64,000 nt of DNA from UBA6055 sp965214085 (GTDB taxonomy: Bacteria > Chloroflexota > Anaerolineae > Aggregatilineales > Phototrophicaceae). The first letter of the stretch is position 1. Each line of letters opens with the position of its first letter. The position numbers and the translations under genes are program-made. The notes under the pieces were generated by a model. That model worked only from the letters and a program-made list of their open reading frames with translations, was not told the origin of the DNA and did no database searches. The DNA lies in the NCBI GenBank assembly GCA_965214085.1, contig OZ243937.1:1240001-1304000 (forward strand). Reading direction: 5' to 3'. This document shows, one piece after another, positions 51,369 through 61,076 of this stretch.

Positions 51369-53438
51369 ATGAATCAACTGAAAGACGAGAGTAGCCCCTA
51401 CCTGCTGCAACACGCGGATAATCCGGTGGACTGGCATCCCTGGTCGGACGAAGCCTTTCGCATCGCGCGAGAAAATGACAAGCCGGTTTTGCTCAGCGTG
51501 GGTTACAGCGCCTGCCACTGGTGCCACGTGATGGCGCATGAAAGCTTCGAGGACGAGGCCACGGCTGAGATGATGAACGCCTTATTCGTCAACGTCAAGG
51601 TGGATCGCGAAGAGCGGCCCGATGTCGACGATATTTACATGCAGGCGATTCAGGCTATCGCCGGCCAAGGCGGCTGGCCCATGACCGTATTCTTGCTGCC
51701 CGATGGGCGGCCCTTTTATGGCGGCACCTATTATCCCAAAGAGAGCCGCTATGGCATGCCATCGTTTCAGCAGCTGATGAGCGCGGTTCACGATGCCTAT
51801 CGCAACAAACGCGATCAACTGGAGGCGCAGGCGGACAATCTACATCAAGCGCTGAAGCGGGATGTCTTAGGTATCGGCCGCGCGGATGACAGCGGCTTGA
51901 CGTTGGAATTGCTGGACGAGGCGGCGGCAAAACTGATGGACGCCATGGACCCGGTCAACGGTGGCTTTGGCGCCCAGCCGAAATTCCCCAATCCTATCAG
52001 CCTGGAGTTTTTGCTGCGGCATTACCAGCGCAGGCAAGACGAGCGGGCTTTGCAGTCGGTGACGCTCACTCTGCGCAAAATGGCGCAGGGCGGCATTTAC
52101 GACCAGGTGGGCGGCGGATTCGCCCGTTACAGCGTAGACGCTCACTGGCTGGTACCTCATTTCGAGAAGATGCTCTACGACAATGCGCAACTGAGCCGCC
52201 TCTACCTGCATGCCTGGCAGCTTAGTGGCGACCACTTCTTTCGCCTGGTCGCCGAGGACATCTACGACTATATGCTGCGCGAGATGACCGCTGCCGATGG
52301 CGGGTTCTACAGCGCGACCGACGCCGATTCTGAAGGCGTCGAGGGCAAGTTCTTCGTCTGGACGATTGAAGAAGCTCGTGAAGCGCTGGCGCCCATAAGC
52401 GACAAATTGCCGCGGGCCTTGGAAATCGCTGTCGAGTACTTTGGCATGAGCGCGGAAGGCAATTTTGAGGGCTCAAATATACTCTTCATTCCACGCCCGC
52501 CAGCCGAGACGGCACTAGACTTAGGCTTGACCCTTGGACAACTGGAGCAGGCAGTAGCGCAAATCAAGCATCAACTCTACGCTAGCCGCAGCCAGCGTAT
52601 TCCGCCCAGCCTGGACGACAAGATTCTGACCGCCTGGAACGGCATGATGTTAGCGAGCTTGGCGGAAGCGGCGCGTGTTTTGGGTCGCCAGGACTACCTC
52701 GATGCCGCGCGCCGGTCGGGTGAATTCCTGCTTAAGCACATGGTCGATGACGAGGGTCGGCTTTTCCGCTCGCATAAAAACGGGCGCAGTACGCTTAATG
52801 CCTACCTGGAAGATTACGCCAATCTCGTTGATGCGCTGTTGGAGCTGTATCAGACGACATTTGAGGAGCGCTTTTTCGCCCAGGCGCGGCGCTTGGCGGA
52901 GGTGGCGCTGGCTCGCTTTAAGTCGGCGGATGGCGGGTTCTACGATACGAGCGACGATCACGAGTCCTTGATCGTGCGGCCGCGCAACTTGCAGGACAAT
53001 GTAACGCCCTCGGGCAACGCCATGATGGCGAAGCAGTTGCTGCGGCTGACGGCCTATACCGGCGACCCGCGCTATGACGAAGCCGGCAGAGAGGTTCTGC
53101 GGAAATTGAGTGACGCCATGCGGGGGTATCCGCAGTCATTTGCCGAGTCCTTGAACGCCGCCGATATGCTCATCCGCGGCATCGACGAGGTCGCATTCAT
53201 CGGCGATCTGGAGAGCCCGGCTGGCAGCGAGATCCTATCGACCTTGCGCCTGCCTTACCGCCCGAATATGGTCGCCGCCTGGTCCCGGCAGGACGTGGCG
53301 CGGCATGAGCTGATTCCGCTGCTCAGCGATCGATCGCTGGCAGGCGGGCAACCGACAGTTTATGTCTGTCGCAATTTCGCCTGTCGTCTGCCAGTGACCA
53401 ACGCTGAGGATACGGCGGCGGCGCTGGACGACCGTTAA
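51369..53438 (+). CDS. YyaL/DUF255 thioredoxin-domain protein
   Basis: A 689-residue protein. ATG 51369 (MNQLKDESSPYLLQHADNPV) is the usual start of the family; the open frame from 51288 adds 27 unrelated residues. The thioredoxin-like domain contains GYSACHWCHVMAHESFED (CxxC) and GQGGWPMTVFLLPDG. An (alpha/alpha)6 barrel like N-acylglucosamine 2-epimerase follows (FEKMLYDNAQLSRLYLHAW, LDDKILTAWNGMMLASLAEA). The family is widespread (spermatogenesis-associated protein 20 in animals), but no activity is established. Confidence 0.88.
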   Translation: MNQLKDESSPYLLQHADNPVDWHPWSDEAFRIARENDKPVLLSVGYSACHWCHVMAHESFEDEATAEMMNALFVNVKVDREERPDVDDIYMQAIQAIAGQGGWPMTVFLLPDGRPFYGGTYYPKESRYGMPSFQQLMSAVHDAYRNKRDQLEAQADNLHQALKRDVLGIGRADDSGLTLELLDEAAAKLMDAMDPVNGGFGAQPKFPNPISLEFLLRHYQRRQDERALQSVTLTLRKMAQGGIYDQVGGGFARYSVDAHWLVPHFEKMLYDNAQLSRLYLHAWQLSGDHFFRLVAEDIYDYMLREMTAADGGFYSATDADSEGVEGKFFVWTIEEAREALAPISDKLPRALEIAVEYFGMSAEGNFEGSNILFIPRPPAETALDLGLTLGQLEQAVAQIKHQLYASRSQRIPPSLDDKILTAWNGMMLASLAEAARVLGRQDYLDAARRSGEFLLKHMVDDEGRLFRSHKNGRSTLNAYLEDYANLVDALLELYQTTFEERFFAQARRLAEVALARFKSADGGFYDTSDDHESLIVRPRNLQDNVTPSGNAMMAKQLLRLTAYTGDPRYDEAGREVLRKLSDAMRGYPQSFAESLNAADMLIRGIDEVAFIGDLESPAGSEILSTLRLPYRPNMVAAWSRQDVARHELIPLLSDRSLAGGQPTVYVCRNFACRLPVTNAEDTAAALDDR

Positions 53439-53458
53439 GCGGTCCGCGGCGGCACGTT

Positions 53459-53917
53459 ATGCAGCAAACGCGACAAACGGGTCAAGAGTATTTCAGCGCC
53501 TTGCTGCACACGGTGGTTGGGCAGGCTTTCGCAGCGGCGGGTTATCAACGCGAGCAGTCGCCGCTGCAATCGGCGGGCGGGCGTTTTTGTTATGCCAAAG
53601 ACTTTGACGACGGGGCGCGTGGCCTTATCGACTTTCAAGTCTTGGTCTATAGCGACACCATGTGGTCGAGCGGCGCGCCGTCGCGCTTCCGTGTGCGGCT
53701 GAAGCGCTTGCAGAAGGCGCCGGGCGGCGCAGTCGTTCGCAGCTTGAGCCAACTGGTGGTGGAAGACTTCGGCGTTAACATCCTGCCGACGGCGGATCAC
53801 TGGTGGAGCTATCGCGATACGGATTCGCTGGGCAAAGCCCTGGCCGAAGCGGGTCACTTAATTGTCGGTTATGGATTTCCCTGGCTGGCGGGTGAGCTGA
53901 GCCAGCGGGCAGACTAG
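53459..53917 (+). CDS. Unknown 152-aa protein
   Basis: No family recognised. A compact alpha/beta protein with a single Cys (GRFCYAKDFDDG), a strand-rich middle (GLIDFQVLVYSDTMW, SRFRVRLKRL) and an aromatic C-terminal part (ADHWWSYRDTDSLG, GYGFPWLAG). It starts 20 bp after the YyaL gene on the same strand. It lacks signal peptide and membrane segments. Confidence 0.6.
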   Translation: MQQTRQTGQEYFSALLHTVVGQAFAAAGYQREQSPLQSAGGRFCYAKDFDDGARGLIDFQVLVYSDTMWSSGAPSRFRVRLKRLQKAPGGAVVRSLSQLVVEDFGVNILPTADHWWSYRDTDSLGKALAEAGHLIVGYGFPWLAGELSQRAD

Positions 53918-53996
53918 CAACAGGCGCGCTTGCTTGACAAGTCGACTGCGGCTACGTAACATGACCGAACTGGTCTAATCCGGCGGATACTCTTAT

Positions 53997-56462
53997 ATGC
54001 TGCTGTTCCGCAATGTCGTGCTGGCTATGTGCTTATTCGCGAGCGCCTGCAATATGCGCAGCGCCGACAATACGCTGCCCACGCCCAATGAAGACAACAT
54101 CATCTACGTCACGGCCACGCCGCTGCCGCTAGAGGCGCAGTCCCTTCCCGCCGCTACCGCCACCAGTACAGCGACGCCAGCGCCAACGGCGACGCCGACT
54201 GTGCAGCCCGCGCGCTTATTCCAGCAAGGCGAGCGACTGGTGCTGAACGGCTATCTTGAAGACGCGGCCGGCATCTATCGAAGGCTTTTGTCTTACGGCA
54301 GCGCCATCACGCCGCAAGAGCGGGCGCAGGCGGCATTTCGCTTGGGGCAAGTTACGCTGCGGGCCGGTTTTTTCCAGCAGGCGGCTGATGCCCTAAGCAC
54401 CTTGATTGTTGATTTTCCCGATAGCGCGCAGATAGCGCAGGCGTATTTCTTGCGCGCTGACGCCCGTATCGGCTTGTCGCGTTGGGAGGCGGCCATAGCC
54501 GATTTGCAGCAGTACATTTCGCTGCGCCCCGGCTTGATCGACAGCTATGTTTACGAGCGAATCGCTGATGCGCAGATCGCCCTCGGTCAAACGGACGCGG
54601 CTCTGCAGAACTACGAGCGCGCCATCAGCGCCAAGCGCTCCAAGGTACCGCTGCTGGTGCTGCGAGAAAAGCTGGCGCAGATTTATATCAAGCTCGAGCG
54701 ATACGGCGATGCCCTGGCGCAGTATGACGCGGTCCTGGCTGTGGCGCGCAATGCGCCTTACCGCGCCAATATCTCCTTCAGCGCGGCTCAGGCTGCGATA
54801 GCCGGCGGCGACCTGGCCGCGGGCGTGGATCGCTTGCGGGCGCTGATTGAGAATTACGCGGGCACGGCTACCGCCTGGAAGTCATTGGACTTGCTGAGCC
54901 AGCAAGGCGTCGCCTACGACGGCTTGCAGCGCGGACGGGCGGCCTACAGCGCGGGCGATTATCAAGCCGCCATCGCTGCCTTCAATGAATACACCACGAC
55001 GCATCAACTGGCGGCGATACCGGCTGACCTGTTCTTGACCTTAGGACGGGCTTATCGGCAGATCGGCAATTCGGATGCCGCCACCGTAGCCTTCCAGACC
55101 ATTATCGACCAATATCCGCAGGATCCACTCTTTGGCGAGGCGCTGCTTGAGCGCGGGCGGACCCGTTTCCTGGCCGGCGACAGCCCCGCTGCGATTCAGA
55201 TTTATCTCTCAATAGCTGACACTTATCCGCTGTTTGAACAGACGGCTGGCGTGGCACTGTGGCGAGCCGCTTATTTGTACGGCACCAATGGCGAAACTGC
55301 GCTATCGCGGCAAGTGTTCACGCGCCTGGCGGATAGCTATCCCAAGCATGAATTCACCATCAACGGCTTATTCAACGCCGCCTCCGCCGCCGTGCGGGAC
55401 GAGGAGTGGACGGTCGCGGAAAACCTCTACGCACGCATCGCCAGCTTGACCAGCGGCCAGGATCAGGCGGCCGCGTATTTGTGGATGGGCCGGATTGGGC
55501 TGATGCGCGGCGAGGAAGACCTGGCTCAGCAAGCCTTTGATTTAGCGATCACAGCGGCGCCCGACAGCTATTTCGCGGCGCGCTCGGCTGATTTCCGCCT
55601 CGGCATTCAGCCCTTTCACCCGCCCGCCGCCTGGCGATTCGACTTCGATGAAGCTGCCGAGTTGGCTGCGGCCGAGCAGTGGCTGCGGCAGACATTCGGC
55701 GTCGAAGAGCAGGGCAGTCTTTGGCGCCTGACCAGCGCGCTCAACGACGATCCCCGCATGATTCGCGGGCGAGAGCTGTACGCGGTCAGCGCCTTTGACG
55801 AAGCCTTCATTGAGTTTGAGGAGCTGGTCGATGAAGCGCGCGCTGAGGGCAATGTGCTGGATAGCTATCGGCTGGCGCTATATTTGCGCGGCCTGGGCAT
55901 ATATCGCGAGAGCATCATCGCGGCGGCGGATGTCATCATCTCCTCAGGTTTGGGAACGCTGGAAATTCCGCCTTTCCTGGCCCGGCTGCGCTTTCCAGCC
56001 TATTATATCGACGTCATCCAGCCACAGGCGGCAGCGCGCGGCATCGACCCTTTGCTGATGCTTTCGCTCATCCGCCAGGAGAGCTTGTTCAACACATTCG
56101 CTACGGCCGGCGCGGGCGAAAAAGGCATGATGCAGGTGATCCCGTCTACGGGGCAGTATATCGCCGAGCAATTGAACTGGCCCGATTATCAGCACAGCGA
56201 CCTGTTTCGCCCCTATGCGGGTGTGGCTTTTGGCGCCTTTTACATTGACGAACAGTTAGAACTCTTCGACCAGAACGCGATTGCGGCGCTGGCAGCGTAC
56301 AACGCGGGGCCGGGCCGCGCCTACGACTGGAACGCGCTCTCCGGCGGCGACCCCGACCTGTTTATGACTGCGATAACTATCGACTCCACACGTCATTACG
56401 TACGATTCATTTACCGCAACTATAATATCTATCGAGCGCTCTACGGCCGCGACGAGGCTTAG
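53997..56462 (+). CDS. Lipoprotein lytic transglycosylase with TPR-like repeats
   Basis: An 821-residue exported protein. The start MLLFRNVVLAMCLFASACNM looks like a lipoprotein signal with Cys18 as the lipidated residue. A Thr/Pro-rich linker (ATSTATPAPTATPTV) and many TPR-like helical repeats (about 75-560) follow. The C-terminal SLT domain (about 680-800) has catalytic Glu695 in SLIRQESLFNT, then GEKGMMQVIPSTGQYI and ALAAYNAGPGRAYDW. It would cleave peptidoglycan glycan strands and is catalytically intact, in contrast to the PBP homologue at 11524. A Slt70-like layout. Confidence 0.86.
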   Translation: MLLFRNVVLAMCLFASACNMRSADNTLPTPNEDNIIYVTATPLPLEAQSLPAATATSTATPAPTATPTVQPARLFQQGERLVLNGYLEDAAGIYRRLLSYGSAITPQERAQAAFRLGQVTLRAGFFQQAADALSTLIVDFPDSAQIAQAYFLRADARIGLSRWEAAIADLQQYISLRPGLIDSYVYERIADAQIALGQTDAALQNYERAISAKRSKVPLLVLREKLAQIYIKLERYGDALAQYDAVLAVARNAPYRANISFSAAQAAIAGGDLAAGVDRLRALIENYAGTATAWKSLDLLSQQGVAYDGLQRGRAAYSAGDYQAAIAAFNEYTTTHQLAAIPADLFLTLGRAYRQIGNSDAATVAFQTIIDQYPQDPLFGEALLERGRTRFLAGDSPAAIQIYLSIADTYPLFEQTAGVALWRAAYLYGTNGETALSRQVFTRLADSYPKHEFTINGLFNAASAAVRDEEWTVAENLYARIASLTSGQDQAAAYLWMGRIGLMRGEEDLAQQAFDLAITAAPDSYFAARSADFRLGIQPFHPPAAWRFDFDEAAELAAAEQWLRQTFGVEEQGSLWRLTSALNDDPRMIRGRELYAVSAFDEAFIEFEELVDEARAEGNVLDSYRLALYLRGLGIYRESIIAAADVIISSGLGTLEIPPFLARLRFPAYYIDVIQPQAAARGIDPLLMLSLIRQESLFNTFATAGAGEKGMMQVIPSTGQYIAEQLNWPDYQHSDLFRPYAGVAFGAFYIDEQLELFDQNAIAALAAYNAGPGRAYDWNALSGGDPDLFMTAITIDSTRHYVRFIYRNYNIYRALYGRDEA

Positions 56463-56633
56463 CCAAGCAGACAAGTTTGTTACCGCGATGCGAATTTCGC
56501 GTATAGTAAGATAGACATCAAATCGACAGTGCGGCTGTCGCCTGCGATTAGCTTATGCAGGCTGTTCGGATTACCGATAACTTCTAGTATGTTACACTTT
56601 TTGTAGCACTCATTATGGCAAGGCGGCAGCGTC

Positions 56634-57977
56634 ATGCAAGCGCAACGTTTACTTGAGAATCTGCAAGCTCAACAGCATAAGAGCCCGGACGAATTCTTCG
56701 GGCTGCCCAGCCTGCTGGAGCAGCGGCATGCTGGCGCGGCTTTTGCGTCCGTGAAGAAAGTCGCGGTATTGACGGAGTCCTTCCTGCCCAAAGTCGATGG
56801 CGTGGTCAAGACCTCGTATTTGACGATTCGCTACTTGCAAGAGACGGGCCGGGAAGTGCTGATATTCGCCCCCGATATCGCAGTCGGTCAAGTTGGGGCT
56901 TCGCGAGTGATACCCTTGCCCTCCATCAGCCTGCCGCAAGCGCCCGAGACGCGCATGGCTTTGCCGAGCCCGATGGTTGCCCGCCATATCGAAGATTTCG
57001 AGCCAGACCTGATTCATTTGTTCAGTCCGGCCGCTATGTCCGTCAACGGCATGGCTGTCGGCCGGCATCTGAATTTGCCGGTGATCGCGAATTATCAGAC
57101 GGATTTGCCCGGCTATACCGAACAATACGGTTTCCCCATGCTGTCGGGTCCTGTCAATCGCTGGCTGCGTTATATTCATAACGGCTGCCACCTGACGCTG
57201 GCGCCGACGCGCACCATCATCCGCGATTTGCGCCTGGCGGGCTATCGGCGCGTCCGGCATTGGGGGCGAGGCGTGAATACCGAGCGTTTCAATCCGCGTC
57301 ATGCCCGTCCAGAGATGCGCCAGCGCCTGCTCAACGGCCGTGATGCGGATTCGCTGCTCTGCATTTTTGTTGGACGCCTGGCGAATGAAAAGCGGATTGA
57401 CCTGCTGTTGGAGGCCGCCCGGTCGCCCGGCATCGCCTTGACCATCATCGGCGATGGCGCTTTGCGCGGAAAACTTGAACGAGCCTTCGCTGATACCGAC
57501 ACGCATTTTACTGGCTACCTCATCGGCGATGAGTTGGCCCAAGCCTATGCCAGCGCCGATGTCTTTGTGTTCCCCGGCGAATACGAGACTTTTGGCCAGG
57601 TGATCCAGGAAGCGATGGCGTCGGGGCTGCCATCGGTCGTTGTGAACGCAGGCGGCGCGCCGGATGTCGTTGAGCACGGAGCCAGCGGTATTGTCGTGGA
57701 GCCGTCCCCGCAGGCTTTCGTCGAGGTCATCCAGCAGCTGCGCGATCAACCCGAGCTCCGCCGGCGAATGAGCGGCAACGCGCGCAAGATGGCCGAGGAG
57801 CGGCCCTGGTCGGCATTGATGGAGCAGCTCGAGGGCTATTACGAAGAAGCGTACAAGATGAATCAGCGCTTCACGCGTTTATTCGGCTTCACCAATTATC
57901 ACCGTCCGCTGTCGATTCCCGCCCGGCTGGCGCGCTGGCCGCGCCGTAACGCTGACCTGACACCCTTTGGCTTTTAG
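56634..57977 (+). CDS. GT4 glycosyltransferase (SQD2/MgtA-like)
   Basis: A 447-residue GT-B enzyme. After ~40 N-terminal residues the domain begins KKVAVLTESFLPKVDGVVKT; DLPGYTEQYGF and WGRGVNTERFNP are typical of sulfoquinovosyl- and mannosyl-diacylglycerol synthases. The donor domain has FVGRLANEKRIDLLLEA, IIGDGALRGKL and ADVFVFPGEYETFGQVIQEAMASG (E-x7-E). Likely a glycolipid-forming transferase at the membrane face. It may begin later than ATG 56634. Alone in its transcription unit. Confidence 0.82.
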   Translation: MQAQRLLENLQAQQHKSPDEFFGLPSLLEQRHAGAAFASVKKVAVLTESFLPKVDGVVKTSYLTIRYLQETGREVLIFAPDIAVGQVGASRVIPLPSISLPQAPETRMALPSPMVARHIEDFEPDLIHLFSPAAMSVNGMAVGRHLNLPVIANYQTDLPGYTEQYGFPMLSGPVNRWLRYIHNGCHLTLAPTRTIIRDLRLAGYRRVRHWGRGVNTERFNPRHARPEMRQRLLNGRDADSLLCIFVGRLANEKRIDLLLEAARSPGIALTIIGDGALRGKLERAFADTDTHFTGYLIGDELAQAYASADVFVFPGEYETFGQVIQEAMASGLPSVVVNAGGAPDVVEHGASGIVVEPSPQAFVEVIQQLRDQPELRRRMSGNARKMAEERPWSALMEQLEGYYEEAYKMNQRFTRLFGFTNYHRPLSIPARLARWPRRNADLTPFGF

Positions 57978-58087
57978 CGCGTATAGCTTGCTTGTAGTGG
58001 CGCAATGCTTTTGTTTGTCGGGGTAGCCCGGTCAAGGCGCCGACATGCGCCGCTGCTTGAATCGAATGGCTGAGGACAAAAGGCAAT

Positions 58088-58465
58088 ATGCCAAAACAAA
58101 CCAAGAGACGTACGCTGGCTCTGATTTCGCATGACGGCAAGAAGGCCGATATGGTCGGATTCGTCAAGGATCATCAGCAGCGGCTATCGGAATTCGATTT
58201 GGTCGGCACCAATACAACCGGTCAGCTCATCACGGAAAAGACCGGGCTGCCGGTGAAGCGCATGCTATCCGGACCCTACGGTGGTGACGCGCAGATTGCG
58301 GCCATGGTGGCTGAGGGGAAAATCAGCGCGGTCTTTTTCTTTGTCGATCCGCTGGGCAAGCATCCGCATGATCCGGATATTCAAGGTCTGCTGCGAATTT
58401 GCAACGTGCGCAATGTGCCGCTGGCGACCAACATCGCGACCGCCGTGCTGCTGATCAACGCATGA
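58088..58465 (+). CDS. mgsA: Methylglyoxal synthase
   Basis: A 125-residue enzyme converting dihydroxyacetone phosphate to methylglyoxal and phosphate. LALISHDGKKADMVGFV, LVGTNTTGQLI, MLSGPYGGDAQIAAMV (catalytic Asp) and FFVDPLGKHPHDPDIQGLLRIC (catalytic His and Asp) are all present, as is NVPLATNIATA. Length is slightly under the usual ~150. It offers a phosphate-releasing bypass of lower glycolysis. No glyoxalase gene is adjacent. Confidence 0.93.
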   Translation: MPKQTKRRTLALISHDGKKADMVGFVKDHQQRLSEFDLVGTNTTGQLITEKTGLPVKRMLSGPYGGDAQIAAMVAEGKISAVFFFVDPLGKHPHDPDIQGLLRICNVRNVPLATNIATAVLLINA

Positions 58466-58593
58466 GCGCTGCCTTTCTAATACGATTCATGCTTTTGTAG
58501 CTGCCAATCGCGCTTCATAATAGCTAGCGTGTTTTGATTGCTGCCGCTGGAAGAGGGCTGGGCGCATTCGCCCGCATTGCTTGGGGAAGGTCC

Positions 58594-59205
58594 GTGAAGG
58601 AACAAGATCGTACTGTTGTTGATTGGGTCATCAAGGCGAGGCTGGGTGATCAAGAGGCTTTCGCCGAATTAGTCCATCTGTTTCATGATCCGGTGTACAA
58701 CTTTTGCTATCGGATGCTGGGCGAAAGCGGCGAGGCCGAAGACGCTTCGCAGGAGACCTTCTTGCGCGTGCATCGCAATCTGCACCGTTACGATATCTCG
58801 CGCTCCTTCAAGACCTGGCTGCTGTCCATCGCGTCCAACCACTGCATAGATCGCCTGCGCAAACGGCGCGTGCAATATGTCTCGCTGGATGACGAGCCGA
58901 CAGCGGCCGCTCTGGCATTAAGCAGCAGCGACCCCACCCCGGAGCAAGCCGCTCTCAAACTGGAGCTGAAAGACGCCATTCAACAGTTGCTGCTGCAGTT
59001 GGACGAACACTATCGTCTGGCGGTGATTTATCGCTACTGGTATGAGTATTCTTATGCCGAGATCGCGCAAGCCATGAATACGACCGAGAGCGCGATCAAG
59101 AGCCGCCTGCACCGCGCGCGCAAGAAACTGGCCGACTTGCTTGACGAGTCCATTCTGGACGGAAGCGGCAGCAGGCTGGCCGACCCCGGCACGAAAGGAA
59201 CCTGA
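58594..59205 (+). CDS. ECF-type RNA polymerase sigma factor
   Basis: A 203-residue sigma-70 family protein. I choose GTG 58594 because GGGGAAGG (58583-58590) precedes it; the longer frame from 58534 starts at TTG. Region 2 is FHDPVYNFCYRMLGESGEAE with FKTWLLSIASNHCIDRLRKR; region 4 is YRLAVIYRYWYEYSYAEIAQ and SAIKSRLHRARKKL. It follows the SigW/RpoE-like pattern. The downstream gene (59207) starts 1 bp after its stop, the usual place of a cognate anti-sigma factor. Confidence 0.88.
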   Translation: MKEQDRTVVDWVIKARLGDQEAFAELVHLFHDPVYNFCYRMLGESGEAEDASQETFLRVHRNLHRYDISRSFKTWLLSIASNHCIDRLRKRRVQYVSLDDEPTAAALALSSSDPTPEQAALKLELKDAIQQLLLQLDEHYRLAVIYRYWYEYSYAEIAQAMNTTESAIKSRLHRARKKLADLLDESILDGSGSRLADPGTKGT

Positions 59206-59206
59206 G

Positions 59207-59767
59207 ATGTCCGATGACCGGAGCCTGCCTCAGCAGGACATGATGCAAGCGGCGCTGGATGGGCAACTGTCCGAAGAGATGGCGGGCAAGCTGGTCGAAA
59301 TCTTGCGGCGGGACGAAGCGGCTGCGGATGAATACAGCCGATTGCAGCGGGTGGACAACTTGCTGCGCCGCGCGCCACAGAAGCGGGCTCCCGCGCGCCT
59401 GGCGGCAACCATCATGGCGCGGGTGGCGGCTAGCATGCAGGCCGAGACCGAAAAATCGGGTTTGTCGCCGGAAATGCAGCGCGTCATGATGTTGAGCTTG
59501 TCGGCGGCCATGATGGCGATGATGCCCATGATGGAAGCGGCATCCTGGCTGGTGCTGAACGCCCAGCGCGACCCCGAATTGCTGAGCGATGTCATGATGG
59601 AGACGATCGGCTGGATGTCCCTGGTCACCAACGCGCTGATACAGTTGCTGGAAGACGCGGAAAATCTTGCGCGCACAGACCCGGAGGTCGCGGCGGCCAC
59701 GCTGGCGCTAACGCCCTATATGCTGTCGACTATTCTGGATTACCTCGACGAGCTGGAGCTGCAATAG
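59207..59767 (+). CDS. Putative anti-sigma factor with Met-rich segment
   Basis: A 186-residue protein starting 1 bp after the sigma gene, with AAAGGA at 59194. The N-terminal ~55 residues (MMQAALDGQLSEEMAGKLVE, DEYSRLQRVDNLLRR) fit an anti-sigma domain, but no H-x3-C-x2-C zinc motif is present and the protein has no Cys. Nine Met lie in residues 90-109 (MQRVMMLSLSAAMMAMMPMM), forming a hydrophobic segment that may be a membrane helix, metal site or oxidation sensor. The C-terminal part is helical. Role inferred from position and N-terminal pattern. Confidence 0.68.
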   Translation: MSDDRSLPQQDMMQAALDGQLSEEMAGKLVEILRRDEAAADEYSRLQRVDNLLRRAPQKRAPARLAATIMARVAASMQAETEKSGLSPEMQRVMMLSLSAAMMAMMPMMEAASWLVLNAQRDPELLSDVMMETIGWMSLVTNALIQLLEDAENLARTDPEVAAATLALTPYMLSTILDYLDELELQ

Positions 59768-59784
59768 CGAAGCAGCAAAGACAG

Positions 59785-60041
59785 CAGGGCAATTGCATCA
59801 AATTATATTCAACAAAGAGTGCGCAGAGGGCACAGAGTTATAGGAGTTAAGACGATTAGTCTACTAAATTTGCGGCCTGGAATAGGAAACAGTAACTAGC
59901 GAAACGTGAACCACAACTCACCGTTCAAATATGACATGATCACATATATTTTGTTTTCTCTGTGCTCTCTGTGCCCTCTGTAGTTGATTTTCAGTTTAGA
60001 ATCCACCACTCAGCCGCTATCATTATTATGCGTATGCTCTG
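59785..60041. repeat. MITE-like element, copy 3
   Basis: About 257 bp, left end CAGGGCAATTGCATCAAATT, right end (minus strand) CAGAGCATACGCATAATAAT. The interior is collinear with the copy at 7739 in the same orientation. GCAAAGAC is directly repeated at 59775-59782 and 60042-60049, a perfect 8-bp candidate target duplication. Confidence 0.78.
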
Positions 60042-60084
60042 GCAAAGACCCGCGCAGAAAGCCTCAGCGACCTGAGCCAAACAG

Positions 60085-60111
60085 AAAAGAGGCGCTGTGT
60101 TTTAGCGCCTC
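60085..60111 (-). terminator. Rho-independent terminator of greA
   Basis: On the minus strand GAGGCGCT-loop-AGCGCCTC followed by TTTTCTGTTT, 28 bp past the greA stop. Confidence 0.75.
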
Positions 60112-60138
60112 CTCGACTGCAAATTGGGTGTCCTGGCG

Positions 60139-60627
60139 CTAGCTGCCCTCATCGGGGATCATTTCAATATTGCGCACTTTGTAGGTGACCAAGCCGTCGG
60201 GCACTTCCACTTTGACGCGATCGCCGACCTGTTTGCCCAGCAAAGCTTTGCCTACCGGTGAATCCAGCGAAACGCCGCGCCGCCCATGTGTAATCTCCTC
60301 GTGATCGAGCAGATCCATGGTGAACTCTTCCTTCTCCGATGCGTCGTAGACGGTCACGCGGTTGCCAGGCGTGATGGTATCGGGATCTTCGTCGGCGTCG
60401 ATGATTTCGGCGCGCGCCAGCACATTCTGCAAATGCGATACGCGTTCGTCCAGCCGCTCCTTCGATACCATCGCGTCGAAGAAAACCGCCTCTTCGCCTT
60501 GATCGTCTTCGCGGGCTTCGGCGAGCATCTCAGCGACTTTGTTATTTTCTTCGCTGGTGAGCACGTTTAGTTCGCGCTGCAGCTTCTGGTAGCCTTTCCG
60601 CGTCAATTGAATGCGTCGTTCCGCCAT
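60139..60627 (-). CDS. greA: Transcription elongation factor GreA
   Basis: A 162-residue protein starting MAERRIQLTRKGYQKLQREL at ATG 60627, with AAAGGAA upstream; the ATG at 60657 would add ten residues. The N-terminal coiled coil includes the acidic tip EAREDDQGEEAVFFDA, whose Asp/Glu stimulate transcript cleavage by RNA polymerase. The C-terminal FKBP-like domain is complete (ISPVG-equivalent SLDSPVGKALLGKQVGD). A clear terminator follows. Confidence 0.94.
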   Translation of the reverse strand: MAERRIQLTRKGYQKLQRELNVLTSEENNKVAEMLAEAREDDQGEEAVFFDAMVSKERLDERVSHLQNVLARAEIIDADEDPDTITPGNRVTVYDASEKEEFTMDLLDHEEITHGRRGVSLDSPVGKALLGKQVGDRVKVEVPDGLVTYKVRNIEMIPDEGS

Positions 60628-61076
60628 GTTATGTTCCTTTCGTGTTGCAATCACCAAACTATACGGTGACCCTTGCCAAAAGTTTTATCTCCCCCTCGTT
60701 GGACGCAGCAGCGGAGGTAGTAGACGAAACGCCCTGCCCACCGGACAGGACGTACGTTGTCATTCACTTGTATGCTTATCGGCGAATTATACTGCAATTG
60801 CCTCTTTCATTCAAATCCGACTGTGTACCACAATCAGGCCGCTTCGGCAGTCCCGGAGCATGAAACGGCGCTGACACTGACGGCTGCGATTGCTTACGCG
60901 CCCATTGTCTTATAGGCAGAGAGATTTGTCAATTCCCCCCAGACTGCTGGGTGTGGTAAATTTAGAGGCTATAATTCCCTCAGCTAACTCGGCACAGATT
61001 TTTTCACCACAGCCGCTCAGACCTCAGGACCTGGCTCACACAAATGGGCGAACCCAAAATATAAGACTCCGCTGGC
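60628..61076. other. Intergenic region between greA and the hydroxyacid dehydrogenase
   Basis: These 449 bases upstream of greA hold no supported gene. A TATAAT (60972-60977) and several AT-rich stretches are seen but without matching -35 boxes. No member of either repeat family was found. Confidence 0.5.

Noticed and set aside
56649..57749. A 366-codon open frame on the minus strand opposite the GT4 gene
   Set aside because: The GT4 frame has clear family motifs; the antisense frame resembles no protein and has no ribosome site.
60958..60980. TATAAT upstream of nothing on the plus strand as a promoter
   Set aside because: No acceptable -35 box, and the next plus-strand sequence is antisense to the dehydrogenase gene.
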